In this document: positions 25,491-35,085 of the stretch, in pieces | Numbering within the stretch: position 1 is the stretch's first letter | Layout: the number at the start of each line of letters is the position of its first letter | Assembly: GCF_900103605.1 (NCBI RefSeq) | Contig: NZ_FNHY01000003.1 | Location: 62,001 to 126,000 of the forward strand | DNA: 64,000 nucleotides | DNA from: Psychrobacillus sp. OK028 | GTDB lineage: Bacteria; Bacillota; Bacilli; Bacillales_A; Planococcaceae | Reading direction: 5' to 3' | Position numbers and translations under genes: made by a program | Notes under the pieces: model-generated | What the model saw: only the letters and a program-made list of their open reading frames with translations | Databases searched by the model: none | What the model was told of the DNA's origin: nothing

Positions 25491-26786
25491 ATGAAAAAAA
25501 TCATGATTAAAGATATGGCCAACCATGTTGGAGAAACAATAAAAATGGGTGCTTGGCTTGCCAATAAACGTTCTAGTGGAAAAATTGCATTTTTACAATT
25601 ACGTGATGGCTCTGGTTTCGTACAAGGTGTAGTAGTAAAGGAAGAGGTTGGAGAAGAAATTTTCCAAACTGCAAAAGGCTTAACTCAAGAAACTTCTATG
25701 TATGTCATTGGTGAAGTGATCAAAGACGAACGTTCTTCTTTTGGATATGAGCTTCAAGTAAAAGAAATTGAGGTAATTCATGCTGCAGTTGATTTTCCTA
25801 TAACTCCTAAGGAGCATGGTACAGAATTTCTAATGGACAACCGTCATTTATGGTTACGTTCTAGAAAACAGCATGCGATTATGAAAATTCGTAACGAAAT
25901 TATTCGTGCTACATATGAATTCTTTAATGAAAATGGTTTTGTAAAAATGGATCCACCTATTTTAACGGGTTCATCACCAGAAGGAACTTCCGAATTGTTC
26001 CATACTAAATACTTTGACGAGGATGCATATCTTTCTCAATCAGGTCAATTATATATGGAAGCAGCAGCTATGGCACTCGGCAAGGTATTTTCTTTCGGAC
26101 CAACATTCCGTGCAGAGAAATCTAAAACACGCCGCCACTTAATCGAATTCTGGATGATTGAACCGGAAATGGCTTTTGTTGAATTTGAAGAAAGCTTAGA
26201 AGTTCAAGAACAGTATGTTTCATTTATTGCTCAAGCGGTATTGAAAAACTGTACATTAGAATTAGAACGCCTTGGTCGTGATAAGTCTAAATTAGAAAAT
26301 ATTCAAGCACCATTCCCTCGTATTTCATATGATGATGCGATTAAGTTTTTACATGAAAAAGGCTTTGATGATATACAATGGGGAGACGATTTCGGTTCAC
26401 CACATGAAACAGCCATTGCAGAAAGCTATGACAAACCAGTGTTTATAACACATTATCCAGTGGGCATTAAGCCATTTTATATGCAACCACATCCAGAGCG
26501 TGATGACGTAGTTTTATGTGCTGATTTAATCGCTCCAGAAGGTTACGGAGAAGTAATTGGCGGTTCGGAGCGTATTCATGATTATGAATTAATGAAGCAA
26601 CGTATTGCAGAACATAACTTAGATGAATCTGCGTATGCTTGGTACTTAGAGTTAAGCAAACAAGGTGCTGTACCTCATTCTGGTTTTGGACTAGGATTAG
26701 AGCGTACTGTAGCATGGTTTAGTGGAGCAGAGCACGTCCGTGAATCTATTCCGTTCCCACGTTTGTTGAATCGTTTATATCCATAA
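25491..26786 (+). CDS. asnS: Asparaginyl-tRNA synthetase
   Basis: A class IIb synthetase of 431 residues that charges tRNA-Asn. It has an N-terminal OB-fold anticodon-binding domain (about 15-100, with [15 protein letters not shown]), then the catalytic core with motif 2 [21 protein letters not shown] (near 200) and motif 3 [13 protein letters not shown] (near 400). ATG 25491 was chosen because GGAGGG lies six bases before it. In B. subtilis aspB separates ypmB from asnS; here asnS follows ypmB by 21 bases and aspB is absent. Confidence 0.97.
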   Translation: MKKIMIKDMANHVGETIKMGAWLANKRSSGKIAFLQLRDGSGFVQGVVVKEEVGEEIFQTAKGLTQETSMYVIGEVIKDERSSFGYELQVKEIEVIHAAVDFPITPKEHGTEFLMDNRHLWLRSRKQHAIMKIRNEIIRATYEFFNENGFVKMDPPILTGSSPEGTSELFHTKYFDEDAYLSQSGQLYMEAAAMALGKVFSFGPTFRAEKSKTRRHLIEFWMIEPEMAFVEFEESLEVQEQYVSFIAQAVLKNCTLELERLGRDKSKLENIQAPFPRISYDDAIKFLHEKGFDDIQWGDDFGSPHETAIAESYDKPVFITHYPVGIKPFYMQPHPERDDVVLCADLIAPEGYGEVIGGSERIHDYELMKQRIAEHNLDESAYAWYLELSKQGAVPHSGFGLGLERTVAWFSGAEHVRESIPFPRLLNRLYP

Positions 26787-26826
26787 TAAATAAATAGGAA
26801 TTTTATAGAGAGAAAGGAGTACGAGT

Positions 26827-27537
26827 ATGCAAAAGCGAGATCGTCTCCGTATTTGGACTGAGCAGGGAAATGTAACTATTTCCCAGCTTTTTTTTAGTCA
26901 CTATAAAGCGATTAACATAAGAGATGAAGAAGCAATTCTTTTATTGCATTTAATCGCCTATGGAGAAGCAGGAAACCATTTCCCAACCCCACAAAACTTA
27001 GTAGAACGTACTCATTTTAGTGAGAACAAAGTTGTAACTATTTTGCAACGTCTTATGCAAAAGGGGTTAATACAAATAGAGCAGCATTTAGATCAAAATG
27101 GAATACATTATGAATACTATTCCTTCCATCTATTATGGGAGCTATTATTAGATTATATGGAACAGCAACAAAATAATGTAAAAGATCTTCTTAGTAAAGA
27201 AGAGGAAGGGGATATATATAAATTATTCGAGCAAGAATTTGGTCGATTATTATCCCCAATGGAATGTGAAACTATTGGTATGTGGTTTGACCAGGACGAA
27301 CATTCTGCAGCACTTATACGCTTGGCTTTAAAGGAAGCAGTACTTTCACAAAAGCTTAGCCTTCGATATATAGATCGAATTTTATTTGATTGGAAAAAGA
27401 AAAATATTAAAACGGTGGAAGCGGCTGAAAATCAATCCGCACAATTTAGACAGCATATTCCTGTCCCAAAAACAGCTGAACAGCAAACTTCCAGTGTAAA
27501 GGTGCCGTTTTATAACTGGTTAGAAGAAAGAGAGTAG
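26827..27537 (+). CDS. dnaD: DNA replication initiation protein DnaD
   Basis: DnaD helps DnaA and DnaB load the replicative helicase at the origin and at restart sites in Firmicutes. The 236 residues show the N-terminal winged helix (NFPTPQNLVERTHFSENKVVTILQ region, about 55-80) and the C-terminal DnaD domain, with LFEQEFGRLLSPMECETIG near 140 and AVLSQKLSLRYIDRILFDWK near 178. AGAAAGGAG lies before ATG 26827. It lies in the conserved asnS-dnaD-nth order. Confidence 0.96.
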   Translation: MQKRDRLRIWTEQGNVTISQLFFSHYKAINIRDEEAILLLHLIAYGEAGNHFPTPQNLVERTHFSENKVVTILQRLMQKGLIQIEQHLDQNGIHYEYYSFHLLWELLLDYMEQQQNNVKDLLSKEEEGDIYKLFEQEFGRLLSPMECETIGMWFDQDEHSAALIRLALKEAVLSQKLSLRYIDRILFDWKKKNIKTVEAAENQSAQFRQHIPVPKTAEQQTSSVKVPFYNWLEERE

Positions 27538-27545
27538 GTGTAAAT

Positions 27546-28202
27546 TTGCTTACAAAAGCACAGTGGTACTACTGTTTGGATGAAATGGAGAAAATGTTCC
27601 CAGATGCCCATTGTGAGTTGGTGCACGACAATCCATTCGAATTATTGGTGGCAACGTTATTATCTGCACAATGTACAGACGTTTTAGTGAATAAAGTGAC
27701 AAAAGACTTATTTCAAAAATATAAAAAACCTGAGGATTACTTAGCTGTATCCATAGAGGAATTACAGACGGATATTCGTTCCATTGGTCTATTCCGTAAT
27801 AAGGCTAAAAATATCCAAGCTTTAAGTAAACAGCTAATTGAATTATATAATGGTGAAGTACCACCTGATCGGGATTTACTAACTACTTTTCCGGGAGTTG
27901 GGCGTAAAACCGCAAATGTAGTTGTTTCGGTTGCATTCGATATTCCAGCGATTGCAGTAGATACGCATGTGGAAAGAGTCTCTAAACGTTTAGGACTTTG
28001 CAGATGGAAAGATTCGGTAATACAGGTTGAAGAGACATTAATGAAAAAAACACCAATGGAGTTATGGTCCAAAACACATCATCAATTAATCTTTTTCGGT
28101 AGATATCACTGTAAAGCGCAAAATCCTAATTGTCCGGAATGCCCTCTACTCTCGGTTTGTAGAGAAGGAAAGAAGAGGATGAATAAAATTGTTCCACAGT
28201 AA
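27546..28202 (+). CDS. nth: Endonuclease III
   Basis: A bifunctional DNA glycosylase/AP lyase that removes oxidised pyrimidines. The helix-hairpin-helix LTTFPGVGRKTANVVV has the catalytic Lys, the Asp of VDTHVERVSKRLGL follows, and the 4Fe-4S loop C-x6-C-x2-C-x5-C (CKAQNPNCPECPLLSVC) is complete near residues 185-201. The 218 residues are normal length. It starts at TTG 27546 with AGGTG upstream. Its last codons overlap ypoC. Confidence 0.97.
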   Translation: MLTKAQWYYCLDEMEKMFPDAHCELVHDNPFELLVATLLSAQCTDVLVNKVTKDLFQKYKKPEDYLAVSIEELQTDIRSIGLFRNKAKNIQALSKQLIELYNGEVPPDRDLLTTFPGVGRKTANVVVSVAFDIPAIAVDTHVERVSKRLGLCRWKDSVIQVEETLMKKTPMELWSKTHHQLIFFGRYHCKAQNPNCPECPLLSVCREGKKRMNKIVPQ

Positions 28203-28482
28203 TGAGCATTATTTCTACGAATGGGAAACAATTCGTGAAGAGCTTATGGGATTAAGTAGGACAAAAGACATAAAGAAGGTAGAGTTAATGCGAAAGGGTA
28301 TTGAACTAATAGTTTCTATTCTTGATGAACTAGTGGAAGCAACACCACTTAACTATAAAGAACGCATTAGTTTTATAGAATCTAATATGGAAAGACATGT
28401 CTCGCTTGTCCAACTTGATGAGCTTTTTAAAGAAACTAAGAAAAAAATAGCGCGCTTACGAGCACAAAACAGAAACGGTTGA
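28189..28482 (+). CDS. ypoC: YpoC family protein
   Basis: A 97-residue helical protein in the position of B. subtilis ypoC, directly after nth and overlapping it by 14 bases. It has a central helix (VELMRKGIELIVSILDELVEA) and a basic C-terminus (KKKIARLRAQNRNG). It starts at TTG 28189 with GAGGATG upstream. No function is known. The family call rests on position and general similarity. Confidence 0.75.
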   Translation: MFHSNEHYFYEWETIREELMGLSRTKDIKKVELMRKGIELIVSILDELVEATPLNYKERISFIESNMERHVSLVQLDELFKETKKKIARLRAQNRNG

Positions 28483-28506
28483 ATCTAATGATTCAGCCGT
28501 TTTTGT
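28474..28506 (+). terminator. Terminator of the dinG-to-ypoC gene group
   Basis: AACGGTTGAATC (28474-28485) pairs with GATTCAGCCGTT (28490-28501) using G-U pairs, then T's. The 5' arm contains the ypoC stop codon. Confidence 0.8.
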
Positions 28507-28628
28507 GTAGAATAAGAAAAATACCTTGTGAACACAAGGTCATTTAAATATAAAACTTCTGATTTCCGTTGCAGTTGGGGTCCAAAGGTTAGCTGAGCAA
28601 TCTCGTATAATCATTATATTACGCAAAA

Positions 28629-28668
28629 AAAGTAGCAGTTCTTGACTCAAGTCAAGAACTGCTACTTT
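28629..28668 (-). terminator. Terminator of ponA
   Basis: A perfect 19-bp stem (28629-28647 with 28650-28668), followed on the minus strand by a run of T's (the A run 28625-28630). It ends the recU-ponA transcript. Confidence 0.85.
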
Positions 28669-28679
28669 ACTATTGTTTG

Positions 28680-31409
28680 TTATGGATTCGTACCGGATTC
28701 TCCTCCGGTAGTACCACCAGTACCGCCAGTACCGCCAGTACCGCCAGTACCGCCAGTACCGCCAGTACCTCCAGTACCTCCAGTACCTCCAGTGCCACCA
28801 GTACCTCCAGTACCTCCAGTGCCACCAGTACCTCCAGTACCACCGGTTCCATCTGTTTCTCCGGTTCCATCTGCTGGAGTATCTGTGGAACCATCGTCAG
28901 GATTTTCCGTTCCATCCCCTGAATCTGTTCCGTCTCCATTGTTGCCATTACCATTGCCGTTATTGCCATTATTATTTCCGTTACCATTGTTCGAACCATC
29001 CGGATTTTCTGTGTCTGTTTCATCCGGATTTTCTAAATCTTCTTCGACTACAGCATCTAGCGTTAATGATATGGAAACACTGTCACTGCGAATATCGTCT
29101 GAAACCGCTGTTACACTGAAGACATATGTGCTTCCCGGTATTAGACTTTGGACGATCAATCCTTGTTGGTTTGTTGTTTGAATTACTTCAGTTGGTCCGT
29201 TATCTATCTGTACAGCAACTTCGAATTGAACCTCTGATTCCAGATCTTTCTGTTCAAAGTCCCATGCTAATGTTGCTGTTGAAGTTATTTCATCATAATC
29301 TACAGTTAGATTGGATGGAGCATTCAATTCTAGTTGTTCATATTCCTCTGAAACTGTGGTAGGTTCCGTGCCTCTCACAAATAATTCCGTTAACCTTAGT
29401 TCATCTGGTGTATAGTCACTAGCTAATTTTAGTGGGTTTGAGCCTTTTTCAATCGTCGCTTCTACAACAGAATTTGGTTTCTTGAACTTTTCATTTGCTC
29501 CATCAGCAGAAATGTTAGCCATGACTTCTCGGAAAATATTTTGAGGGAGGTTTCGCTCCTCATTTGTAGTCATAGGCGTTTTCATGTCTGGATATCCCGA
29601 CCAGACGGAAACAGAATAATCTGTCGTATAGCCAGCAAACCAAACATCAGGGAAGGCGCTGCTCGGAAGATCCCATTTTTCCATATCATCACTGCTATAG
29701 TTGGATGTTCCGGATTTACCTGCAATATCTAAACCACTGACTGCAGCACGCTTTCCTGTACCTTTTGTCAGTACATCACGTAATACATCCGTAATCATAT
29801 AAGCTGTAGAATCCTTCATTACTTCTTTTGCTTTTGGTTTATAATTTTTTTCTGTTTTTCCATCACGATAAACAATCTTGTTTATGGAGTATGGTTCTGT
29901 ATGGATCCCACTATTTCCAAAGGCAGCATAAGCTCCAGCCAGTTGAATAGGGGACATAGATTTCTTTGTACCACCGATAGCACTACTTTCATATATTTCA
30001 CCAAGATCAATTCCAAATCGGCTAATAAATTCCTCAGCTTTATCTGGCCCTACTTCTTGGAGGGTTTTAACTGCTGGAACATTTCGAGAATTATATAACG
30101 CTTCTCTAAATGTCATAGCACCTCTATATTTTCTATCAAAGTTACGAACTACTTGTTTAGTGCCGGTATACGTAATTTCTTCATCGACAATTGTTTGTCC
30201 AGTCGACCATCCTAAATATTCTACTGCTGGAGCATAGTCGATTAACGGCTTGATCGTAGAACCAAGCGATCGTGTTTTCATATCTTGAGCAAAGTTCCAT
30301 CCTCGATCTGCACCATAATTTCTACCACCGCCGACAGCTGCGATTGCTCCTGTTTTTGTATCTATCACAGCGACTGCGGACTGAATTTTCTCTGTTGGGA
30401 ACAAATCAGAATTTAACGTTTGTTCTACTTGTTTTTGTGCGTTTGGCTGTAATGTAGTGTGGATAGTAATCCCTTCAGAAATAGCATCCCCATCACCATT
30501 TGCTTCTAATTCATTTAATACGATATCGATGAAAGCATCATATTTGGATTCTTGCTTGGCAACTCGTTGGTCCTCTGGCAGTAAACCTTCAGCTATAGGA
30601 ACAGCTTGAGCTGCTTTCATTTCTTCCTCTGTAATCTTGCCGTGTAAATTCATCAAATGTAGAACGACATTTCTACGTTTTTCTGTAAGATCTGGATTTT
30701 TAAACGGATTAAATGCATTTGGACGCTGCGACATACCTGCTAGTACCGCATATTGATCCAGTGTAAGGTCTTTTAAATCTTTTCCATAGAAATGTTGGGC
30801 TGCTGTACCGTAGCCGTATATTCTACCAGACATAAGTACCTTATTAAAATACATTTCAAAGATTTCTTCTTTGTCATAGTGTCTTTCTAATTGAATGGAA
30901 AGATAGGCTTCCTGTGCTTTACGTTTTAACGTTTTTTCGTTTGTTAGGAAGGAATTCTTTACGACCTGTTGTGTAATTGTACTTGCGCCTTGATCTCCAA
31001 AACCATTTGTGATGTTAGCGAGTACTGCTTTTCCTAGACGTAATACATCTACTCCAAAGTGGTCGTAGAAACGAGCATCTTCGGTTGCGATTATAGCATC
31101 TTCCATTTGTTTTGGAATTTCCTCATAAGGTACATATTCCCGGCTTTCGGCTCCAACTGTTGCGAAAAGCTCACCATTAGCATCTAACAGTTTTGGACTA
31201 ATAGGATCTTTTAGCGAAGTTTCATCAAGTTCTGGTGCAGTGCTTGCATAGTATGCGAATAAGGAACCTCCAGCTATAAGTCCAACGACACCAATTATTA
31301 CAATCGCCATTAATATTCGTTTAATCCATAGTTTTGCTGGTTTTTTAGGCTGTTTCTTTTTTTCTAGTTGTTTTCTTCGTTGTTCACGAGTCATTTTTTG
31401 CTCACTCAT
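28680..31409 (-). CDS. ponA: Penicillin-binding protein 1A (bifunctional transglycosylase/transpeptidase) with Thr-Gly-Gly tail
   Basis: The 909-residue class A PBP has a basic cytoplasmic tail, one membrane helix (about 29-52), a GT51 glycosyltransferase domain with its catalytic Glu in ATEDARFYDHFGVD (near 112), and a transpeptidase domain with the Ser-x-x-Lys motif GSTIKP (near 387), SRN (near 437) and KSGT (near 567). A fibronectin-III-like segment follows (about 690-780), then an Asn/Gly/Asp-rich linker and a run of Thr-Gly-Gly triplets ending GGESGTNP. It polymerises and cross-links peptidoglycan outside the membrane. GAGGAGA precedes ATG 31409. It lies 21 bases after recU, as in B. subtilis. 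Confidence 0.97.
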   Translation of the reverse strand: MSEQKMTREQRRKQLEKKKQPKKPAKLWIKRILMAIVIIGVVGLIAGGSLFAYYASTAPELDETSLKDPISPKLLDANGELFATVGAESREYVPYEEIPKQMEDAIIATEDARFYDHFGVDVLRLGKAVLANITNGFGDQGASTITQQVVKNSFLTNEKTLKRKAQEAYLSIQLERHYDKEEIFEMYFNKVLMSGRIYGYGTAAQHFYGKDLKDLTLDQYAVLAGMSQRPNAFNPFKNPDLTEKRRNVVLHLMNLHGKITEEEMKAAQAVPIAEGLLPEDQRVAKQESKYDAFIDIVLNELEANGDGDAISEGITIHTTLQPNAQKQVEQTLNSDLFPTEKIQSAVAVIDTKTGAIAAVGGGRNYGADRGWNFAQDMKTRSLGSTIKPLIDYAPAVEYLGWSTGQTIVDEEITYTGTKQVVRNFDRKYRGAMTFREALYNSRNVPAVKTLQEVGPDKAEEFISRFGIDLGEIYESSAIGGTKKSMSPIQLAGAYAAFGNSGIHTEPYSINKIVYRDGKTEKNYKPKAKEVMKDSTAYMITDVLRDVLTKGTGKRAAVSGLDIAGKSGTSNYSSDDMEKWDLPSSAFPDVWFAGYTTDYSVSVWSGYPDMKTPMTTNEERNLPQNIFREVMANISADGANEKFKKPNSVVEATIEKGSNPLKLASDYTPDELRLTELFVRGTEPTTVSEEYEQLELNAPSNLTVDYDEITSTATLAWDFEQKDLESEVQFEVAVQIDNGPTEVIQTTNQQGLIVQSLIPGSTYVFSVTAVSDDIRSDSVSISLTLDAVVEEDLENPDETDTENPDGSNNGNGNNNGNNGNGNGNNGDGTDSGDGTENPDDGSTDTPADGTGETDGTGGTGGTGGTGGTGGTGGTGGTGGTGGTGGTGGTGGTGGTGGTGGTTGGESGTNP
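28711..28845. repeat. Minisatellite: 15 copies of a 9-bp unit inside ponA
   Basis: On the plus strand the unit is GTN-CCN-CCN, 15 times in a row without interruption, encoding Thr-Gly-Gly on the minus strand. Five units in a row are identical (gtaccgcca) and later ones alternate gtacctcca with gtgccacca, which points to local duplication by slippage. Confidence 0.95.
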
Positions 31410-31430
31410 AAACGTCTCCTCACTTTCAAT

Positions 31431-32030
31431 TTATACGTTCAAGTCATTGATTACTTTTAAATAGTCAATTCTTGGTGCATATTTTGGAATAATCTCTATT
31501 GCATGGGATTCCATTTCGGATAATGTAATAGACTTTCTTCCTCCTGTTAGCATTCTATCCCAAAATAACGATAATTGTTCAAAGGGCAAATAAAAATAAC
31601 GATTTAAAGATGAAAAACGGACAAGGAGAAATGTAATTCCTAGTTGGTTGGAAACCTTTCTCATATGTTCCACTTGATGAAGATGAACATTTTTTAAAGG
31701 AAATGCTGTTCTATTTTCCGTTTCTTTCGCTTCAAAGTCAATATATTTACCTTGATATACACCATTAAAGTCAGTTGTGGAAGGTGTCCGATAATATGCT
31801 TCTTTAATAACGGCACTACTTCTAGAAGGGTAGTCTACTTTGACGACTTGGATAGGTATAGGCTTTTTATGAATCACAGCTATATCCCGAGCAATATAAA
31901 ACTCATTTGCATCATTTATTTCATCCTCTAACGTCTTACCCCTATTACTGTAAGAGTAATCCTTTTTTAATGATGTTTTTGTTTTTTTTACTGGAACATA
32001 TGCTTTACCATTTGGATAATGAATAGCCAA
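31431..32030 (-). CDS. recU: Holliday junction resolvase RecU
   Basis: RecU cuts four-way junctions and modulates RecA in Firmicutes. The nuclease core is complete: SNRGKTLEDEINDANEFY at the N-terminus, then TPSTTDFNGVYQGKYIDFEAKET with the catalytic Asp and Glu-x-Lys, then FPLKNVHLHQVEHM. The C-terminus KYAPRIDYLKVI is typical. I chose TTG 32030, because AGAGGTG is six bases before it and the upstream GTG at 32039 lies within that site; this gives 199 residues. Confidence 0.96.
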   Translation of the reverse strand: MAIHYPNGKAYVPVKKTKTSLKKDYSYSNRGKTLEDEINDANEFYIARDIAVIHKKPIPIQVVKVDYPSRSSAVIKEAYYRTPSTTDFNGVYQGKYIDFEAKETENRTAFPLKNVHLHQVEHMRKVSNQLGITFLLVRFSSLNRYFYLPFEQLSLFWDRMLTGGRKSITLSEMESHAIEIIPKYAPRIDYLKVINDLNV

Positions 32031-32213
32031 AATAATCACCTCTTTATGCTATTAGTTTATCACAAGTACATTAGACGAGCAGATAATATAGAAGGTTTCA
32101 TCTCACTAAATGTCGAGTTCGCACTAGTTTTGTCTATTATAAAGATGCTTTGTCAAACAGGAAGGGGAGAAACTAAAATAAGCGAATATACCTCTAAAAA
32201 GGAGGAATAATTT

Positions 32214-32369
32214 ATGAACAAAATTGAAAGACTTATAGATCAGCTAGAACTTCTCGAGTTTTTATTGGAAAATCGGTTAAATGATGAGCAGGAAAAATTT
32301 GAGGAGGATTTTAGCAAAAACTCCTTTCGACTACTTGGAAGGCTAGAGAAAATTGAAAATAAGCTTTAA
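32214..32369 (+). CDS. Short helical protein of unknown function
   Basis: A 51-residue ORF starting MNKIERLIDQLELLEFLLEN and ending RLLGRLEKIENKL. The Leu spacing suggests a coiled-coil or helical hairpin. AAGGAGGAATAATTT before ATG 32214 is one of the strongest ribosome sites in the window. It lies between recU and yppE, where B. subtilis has other small ypp genes, but I see no match to YppC, YppD or YppF. Confidence 0.6.
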   Translation: MNKIERLIDQLELLEFLLENRLNDEQEKFEEDFSKNSFRLLGRLEKIENKL

Positions 32370-32444
32370 AGAATGTACGTTCGCTTAGTGCTGGTAATAT
32401 AAGTGAGAATTTGCTAATATAGAACTAGAATGCGAGGGATTACT

Positions 32445-32813
32445 TTGTCATTATTAGAGCTAAGCAACCAATTAATGAAAGAATGCGATGAATGTATTTC
32501 GCGATTTCAATTATATAGAGAACTAGATAAAGAACCTGATTTTTTTACTGATGTAAAGCCCCATGCTTACAAAATAGATGAGATTTTAGCCGAATGGGAA
32601 CAGCTTGTTCGTAAATGGATTCAAGTAAAACGTCCAAAATATGTCCATCCGAGCCAAATTGACTCTTTACTTGAATCTATGAAACAGTTTATCGTGCAAT
32701 CCTATTATAAGGGAACTAGCAAAAAAAGGTTTCTTTCGTCTGTCCATTCATCCAAGTATACGCTTGAAACCATAGTCCAAGCTATAAAGGAAGTAGGCGA
32801 TGAGTATGCGTGA
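32445..32813 (+). CDS. yppE: YppE family protein (DUF1798)
   Basis: A four-helix protein of 122 residues with the family words EPDFFTDVKPHAYKIDEIL, WEQLVRKWI and KRPKYVHPSQIDS, and the basic patch YYKGTSKKRF, in the same order as B. subtilis YppE. The function is unknown. TTG 32445 is chosen because GAGGGAT lies four bases upstream; ATG 32430 has no site. It overlaps mrfA by 14 bases. Confidence 0.88.
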   Translation: MSLLELSNQLMKECDECISRFQLYRELDKEPDFFTDVKPHAYKIDEILAEWEQLVRKWIQVKRPKYVHPSQIDSLLESMKQFIVQSYYKGTSKKRFLSSVHSSKYTLETIVQAIKEVGDEYA

Positions 32814-35085
32814 AAAAAAGAGTATTCCACAATTATTGGATGCATGGAAAGTGGATGGTAATCGCTTTCCCCAAATTGAACATATTCACACAACAGCAGA
32901 AAAAGAAGCAATTTATGCTCCCTTTCCCGATAAAATGCATCAATCTATTCAAAAAGCGCTGAAAAGTCGTGGTGTAAATCAGTTATACATACACCAACGA
33001 CTTGCTTTTGATGCCGCTTCAGCTGGCAAATCGTATACAACAATAACTCCTACTGCCTCTGGTAAATCACTCTGCTATCATCTTCCTGTTCTTCAGTCGA
33101 TAATAGAAGATCCAACCTCACGTGCCATTTATTTATTTCCCACTAAAGCATTAGCGCAGGATCAAAAAAGTGATTTAAATAAGTTAATAGAAGCTACTGG
33201 GGAAGAAATATTAAGTTATACATATGATGGTGATACCGCACCAGGCATTAGACAAAAAATTCGCAAGTCTGGTCATATAGTGTTAACTAATCCTGACATG
33301 TTACATTCTGGGATTTTACCCCATCATACAAAATGGGTGACTCTTTTTGAGAACTTAAAATATATTGTAATTGATGAAATTCATACATATAAGGGAGTAT
33401 TTGGAAGTCATGTAGCACATGTTATTAGACGCTTGAAGCGGATCTGTGCATATTATGGTAGTAACCCTCAGTTTATCTGTACTTCTGCAACGATTAAAAA
33501 CCCTAAGGAGCTAGCTGAGAATTTAACCAATAGTGCACATGAATTGATTAGTCAGAATGGTGCACCAGCAGGGAGAAAACATTTTGTTTTTTATAATCCT
33601 CCAATTGTTCATCCCGTTTTTAATGTAAGAAGAAGTGCTATTTTAGAAGTAAGAGATTTAGCTCAGGAATTATATATAAATGGTATACAAACAATTGTTT
33701 TTGCGAAGAGTCGTGTTCGTGTAGAGATGCTTGTTACCTACTTACAGTCTTTAGTTAGTAAAAAGATTAATGACCAAACGATCCGTGGATACCGAGGCGG
33801 TTATTTGCCTTCGGAAAGAAGGACGATCGAAAAAGGATTACGGGATGGGGTTATTCGAACAGTTGTAAGCACGAATGCGTTAGAGTTAGGTGTCGACATT
33901 GGGCAGCTACAGGCGTGTATTATGACAGGTTATCCAGGTAACATTGCAAGTGCTTGGCAGCAGGCAGGTAGAGCGGGCAGAAGACAGGATGAAGCACTTA
34001 TTATTTACGTGGCTCAGTCGACAGCTTTAGATCAATATGTAGTGAAGCATCCGGAATACTTTCTTGGACAATCCCCAGAAGAAGTTAGAATTCATCCAGA
34101 TAATATGATTATTTTAATGGACCATTTAAAATGTGCCTCATTTGAACTGCCATTTTCTTTGACCGATTCGTATGCCGAATTTTCAATACAGGAATTATTA
34201 GCATTTCTTGAGAGTGAAGGGGTTCTTTTAAGAACATCGGAAAAGTGGCATTGGATGTCAGATAGTTTTCCAGCTAGCAATATTAGCTTACGTTCTGCAT
34301 CTCAGGAGAATGTGATAATCATAGATCAGTCTACTCCAACTAAAACGAGAGTTATTGGTGAAATGGACCAATATAGTGCAATGACATTGCTTCACGAAGA
34401 GGCTATTTACTTGCACCAAGGAACTCAATTCCAAGTGGAAATATTAGATTGGGAAGAGAAGAAAGCATTTGTACGTGAAGTCGATGTAGATTATTTTACA
34501 GATGCCAACATAGCGATCGAGTTAAAAGTGTTGAGCGAGGATAAAGTAAAAGAAGCTGAAATTGGCATGCTCAGGTTCGGCGACATAATTGTGCTAGCAC
34601 AGCCAACAATATTTAAAAAGATAAAGTTTGATACGCATGATAATATCGGCTCTGGTCCTATTCACTTGCCTCCAATAGAATTGCACACATCATCTACCTG
34701 GTTTAGTTTTGATAAACCGGCAGGCTGGAAGGACACATTACTGTCAGATGCGATGACTGGGGTTTCATACGCTTTACATGCATTTATCCCATTGTTCATT
34801 CATTGTGATTCTAAGGATATTCATGTTGTGCCACAAGTCAAATCAATCCATGGAGAAAAGCCTACTTTTTATATGTACGACAGCTACCCAGGTGGAATTG
34901 GTCTATCTGAAAGAATGTTTGACCTTTGGAATGACTTAATACCGAGAGTGACCGAACAAGTTGAGGGCTGTACGTGTAAGAGTGGATGTCCGGCGTGCAT
35001 TGGGGCACAGGATGCAGAGTTGGATTTAAAAGGAGAAGTAATTAAGTTACTTCATTTATTGCAGGTGGATCGCCATGTCGTATGA
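32800..35085 (+). CDS. mrfA: Mitomycin repair helicase MrfA (YprA)
   Basis: A DExH-box superfamily 2 helicase of 761 residues. Walker A TPTASGKS is near residue 83 and the DEIH box in VIDEIHTYKG near 192. STNALELGVDIGQL and QAGRAGRR in the C-terminal RecA lobe are near 360-395, and a four-cysteine metal site is at the C-terminus (CTCKSGCPAC, near 724-733). In B. subtilis MrfA works with the exonuclease MrfB in a nucleotide excision pathway for mitomycin C damage that does not need UvrABC. mrfB overlaps its end here too. Confidence 0.95.
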   Translation: MSMREKKSIPQLLDAWKVDGNRFPQIEHIHTTAEKEAIYAPFPDKMHQSIQKALKSRGVNQLYIHQRLAFDAASAGKSYTTITPTASGKSLCYHLPVLQSIIEDPTSRAIYLFPTKALAQDQKSDLNKLIEATGEEILSYTYDGDTAPGIRQKIRKSGHIVLTNPDMLHSGILPHHTKWVTLFENLKYIVIDEIHTYKGVFGSHVAHVIRRLKRICAYYGSNPQFICTSATIKNPKELAENLTNSAHELISQNGAPAGRKHFVFYNPPIVHPVFNVRRSAILEVRDLAQELYINGIQTIVFAKSRVRVEMLVTYLQSLVSKKINDQTIRGYRGGYLPSERRTIEKGLRDGVIRTVVSTNALELGVDIGQLQACIMTGYPGNIASAWQQAGRAGRRQDEALIIYVAQSTALDQYVVKHPEYFLGQSPEEVRIHPDNMIILMDHLKCASFELPFSLTDSYAEFSIQELLAFLESEGVLLRTSEKWHWMSDSFPASNISLRSASQENVIIIDQSTPTKTRVIGEMDQYSAMTLLHEEAIYLHQGTQFQVEILDWEEKKAFVREVDVDYFTDANIAIELKVLSEDKVKEAEIGMLRFGDIIVLAQPTIFKKIKFDTHDNIGSGPIHLPPIELHTSSTWFSFDKPAGWKDTLLSDAMTGVSYALHAFIPLFIHCDSKDIHVVPQVKSIHGEKPTFYMYDSYPGGIGLSERMFDLWNDLIPRVTEQVEGCTCKSGCPACIGAQDAELDLKGEVIKLLHLLQVDRHVV

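Noticed and set aside
28711-28845. CRISPR-like repeat array
   Set aside because: The repeat is a contiguous 9-bp coding unit without spacers; no CRISPR array is visible in the window.
28642-29181. Plus-strand ORF of 179 codons full of Val-Pro-Pro repeats
   Set aside because: It is the antisense shadow of the ponA minisatellite; it has no ribosome site and the minus-strand protein is a clear PBP1A.
32019-32210. Plus-strand ORF of 63 codons between recU and the 51-residue gene
   Set aside because: No ribosome site, it overlaps the recU start region, and its composition does not look like protein.
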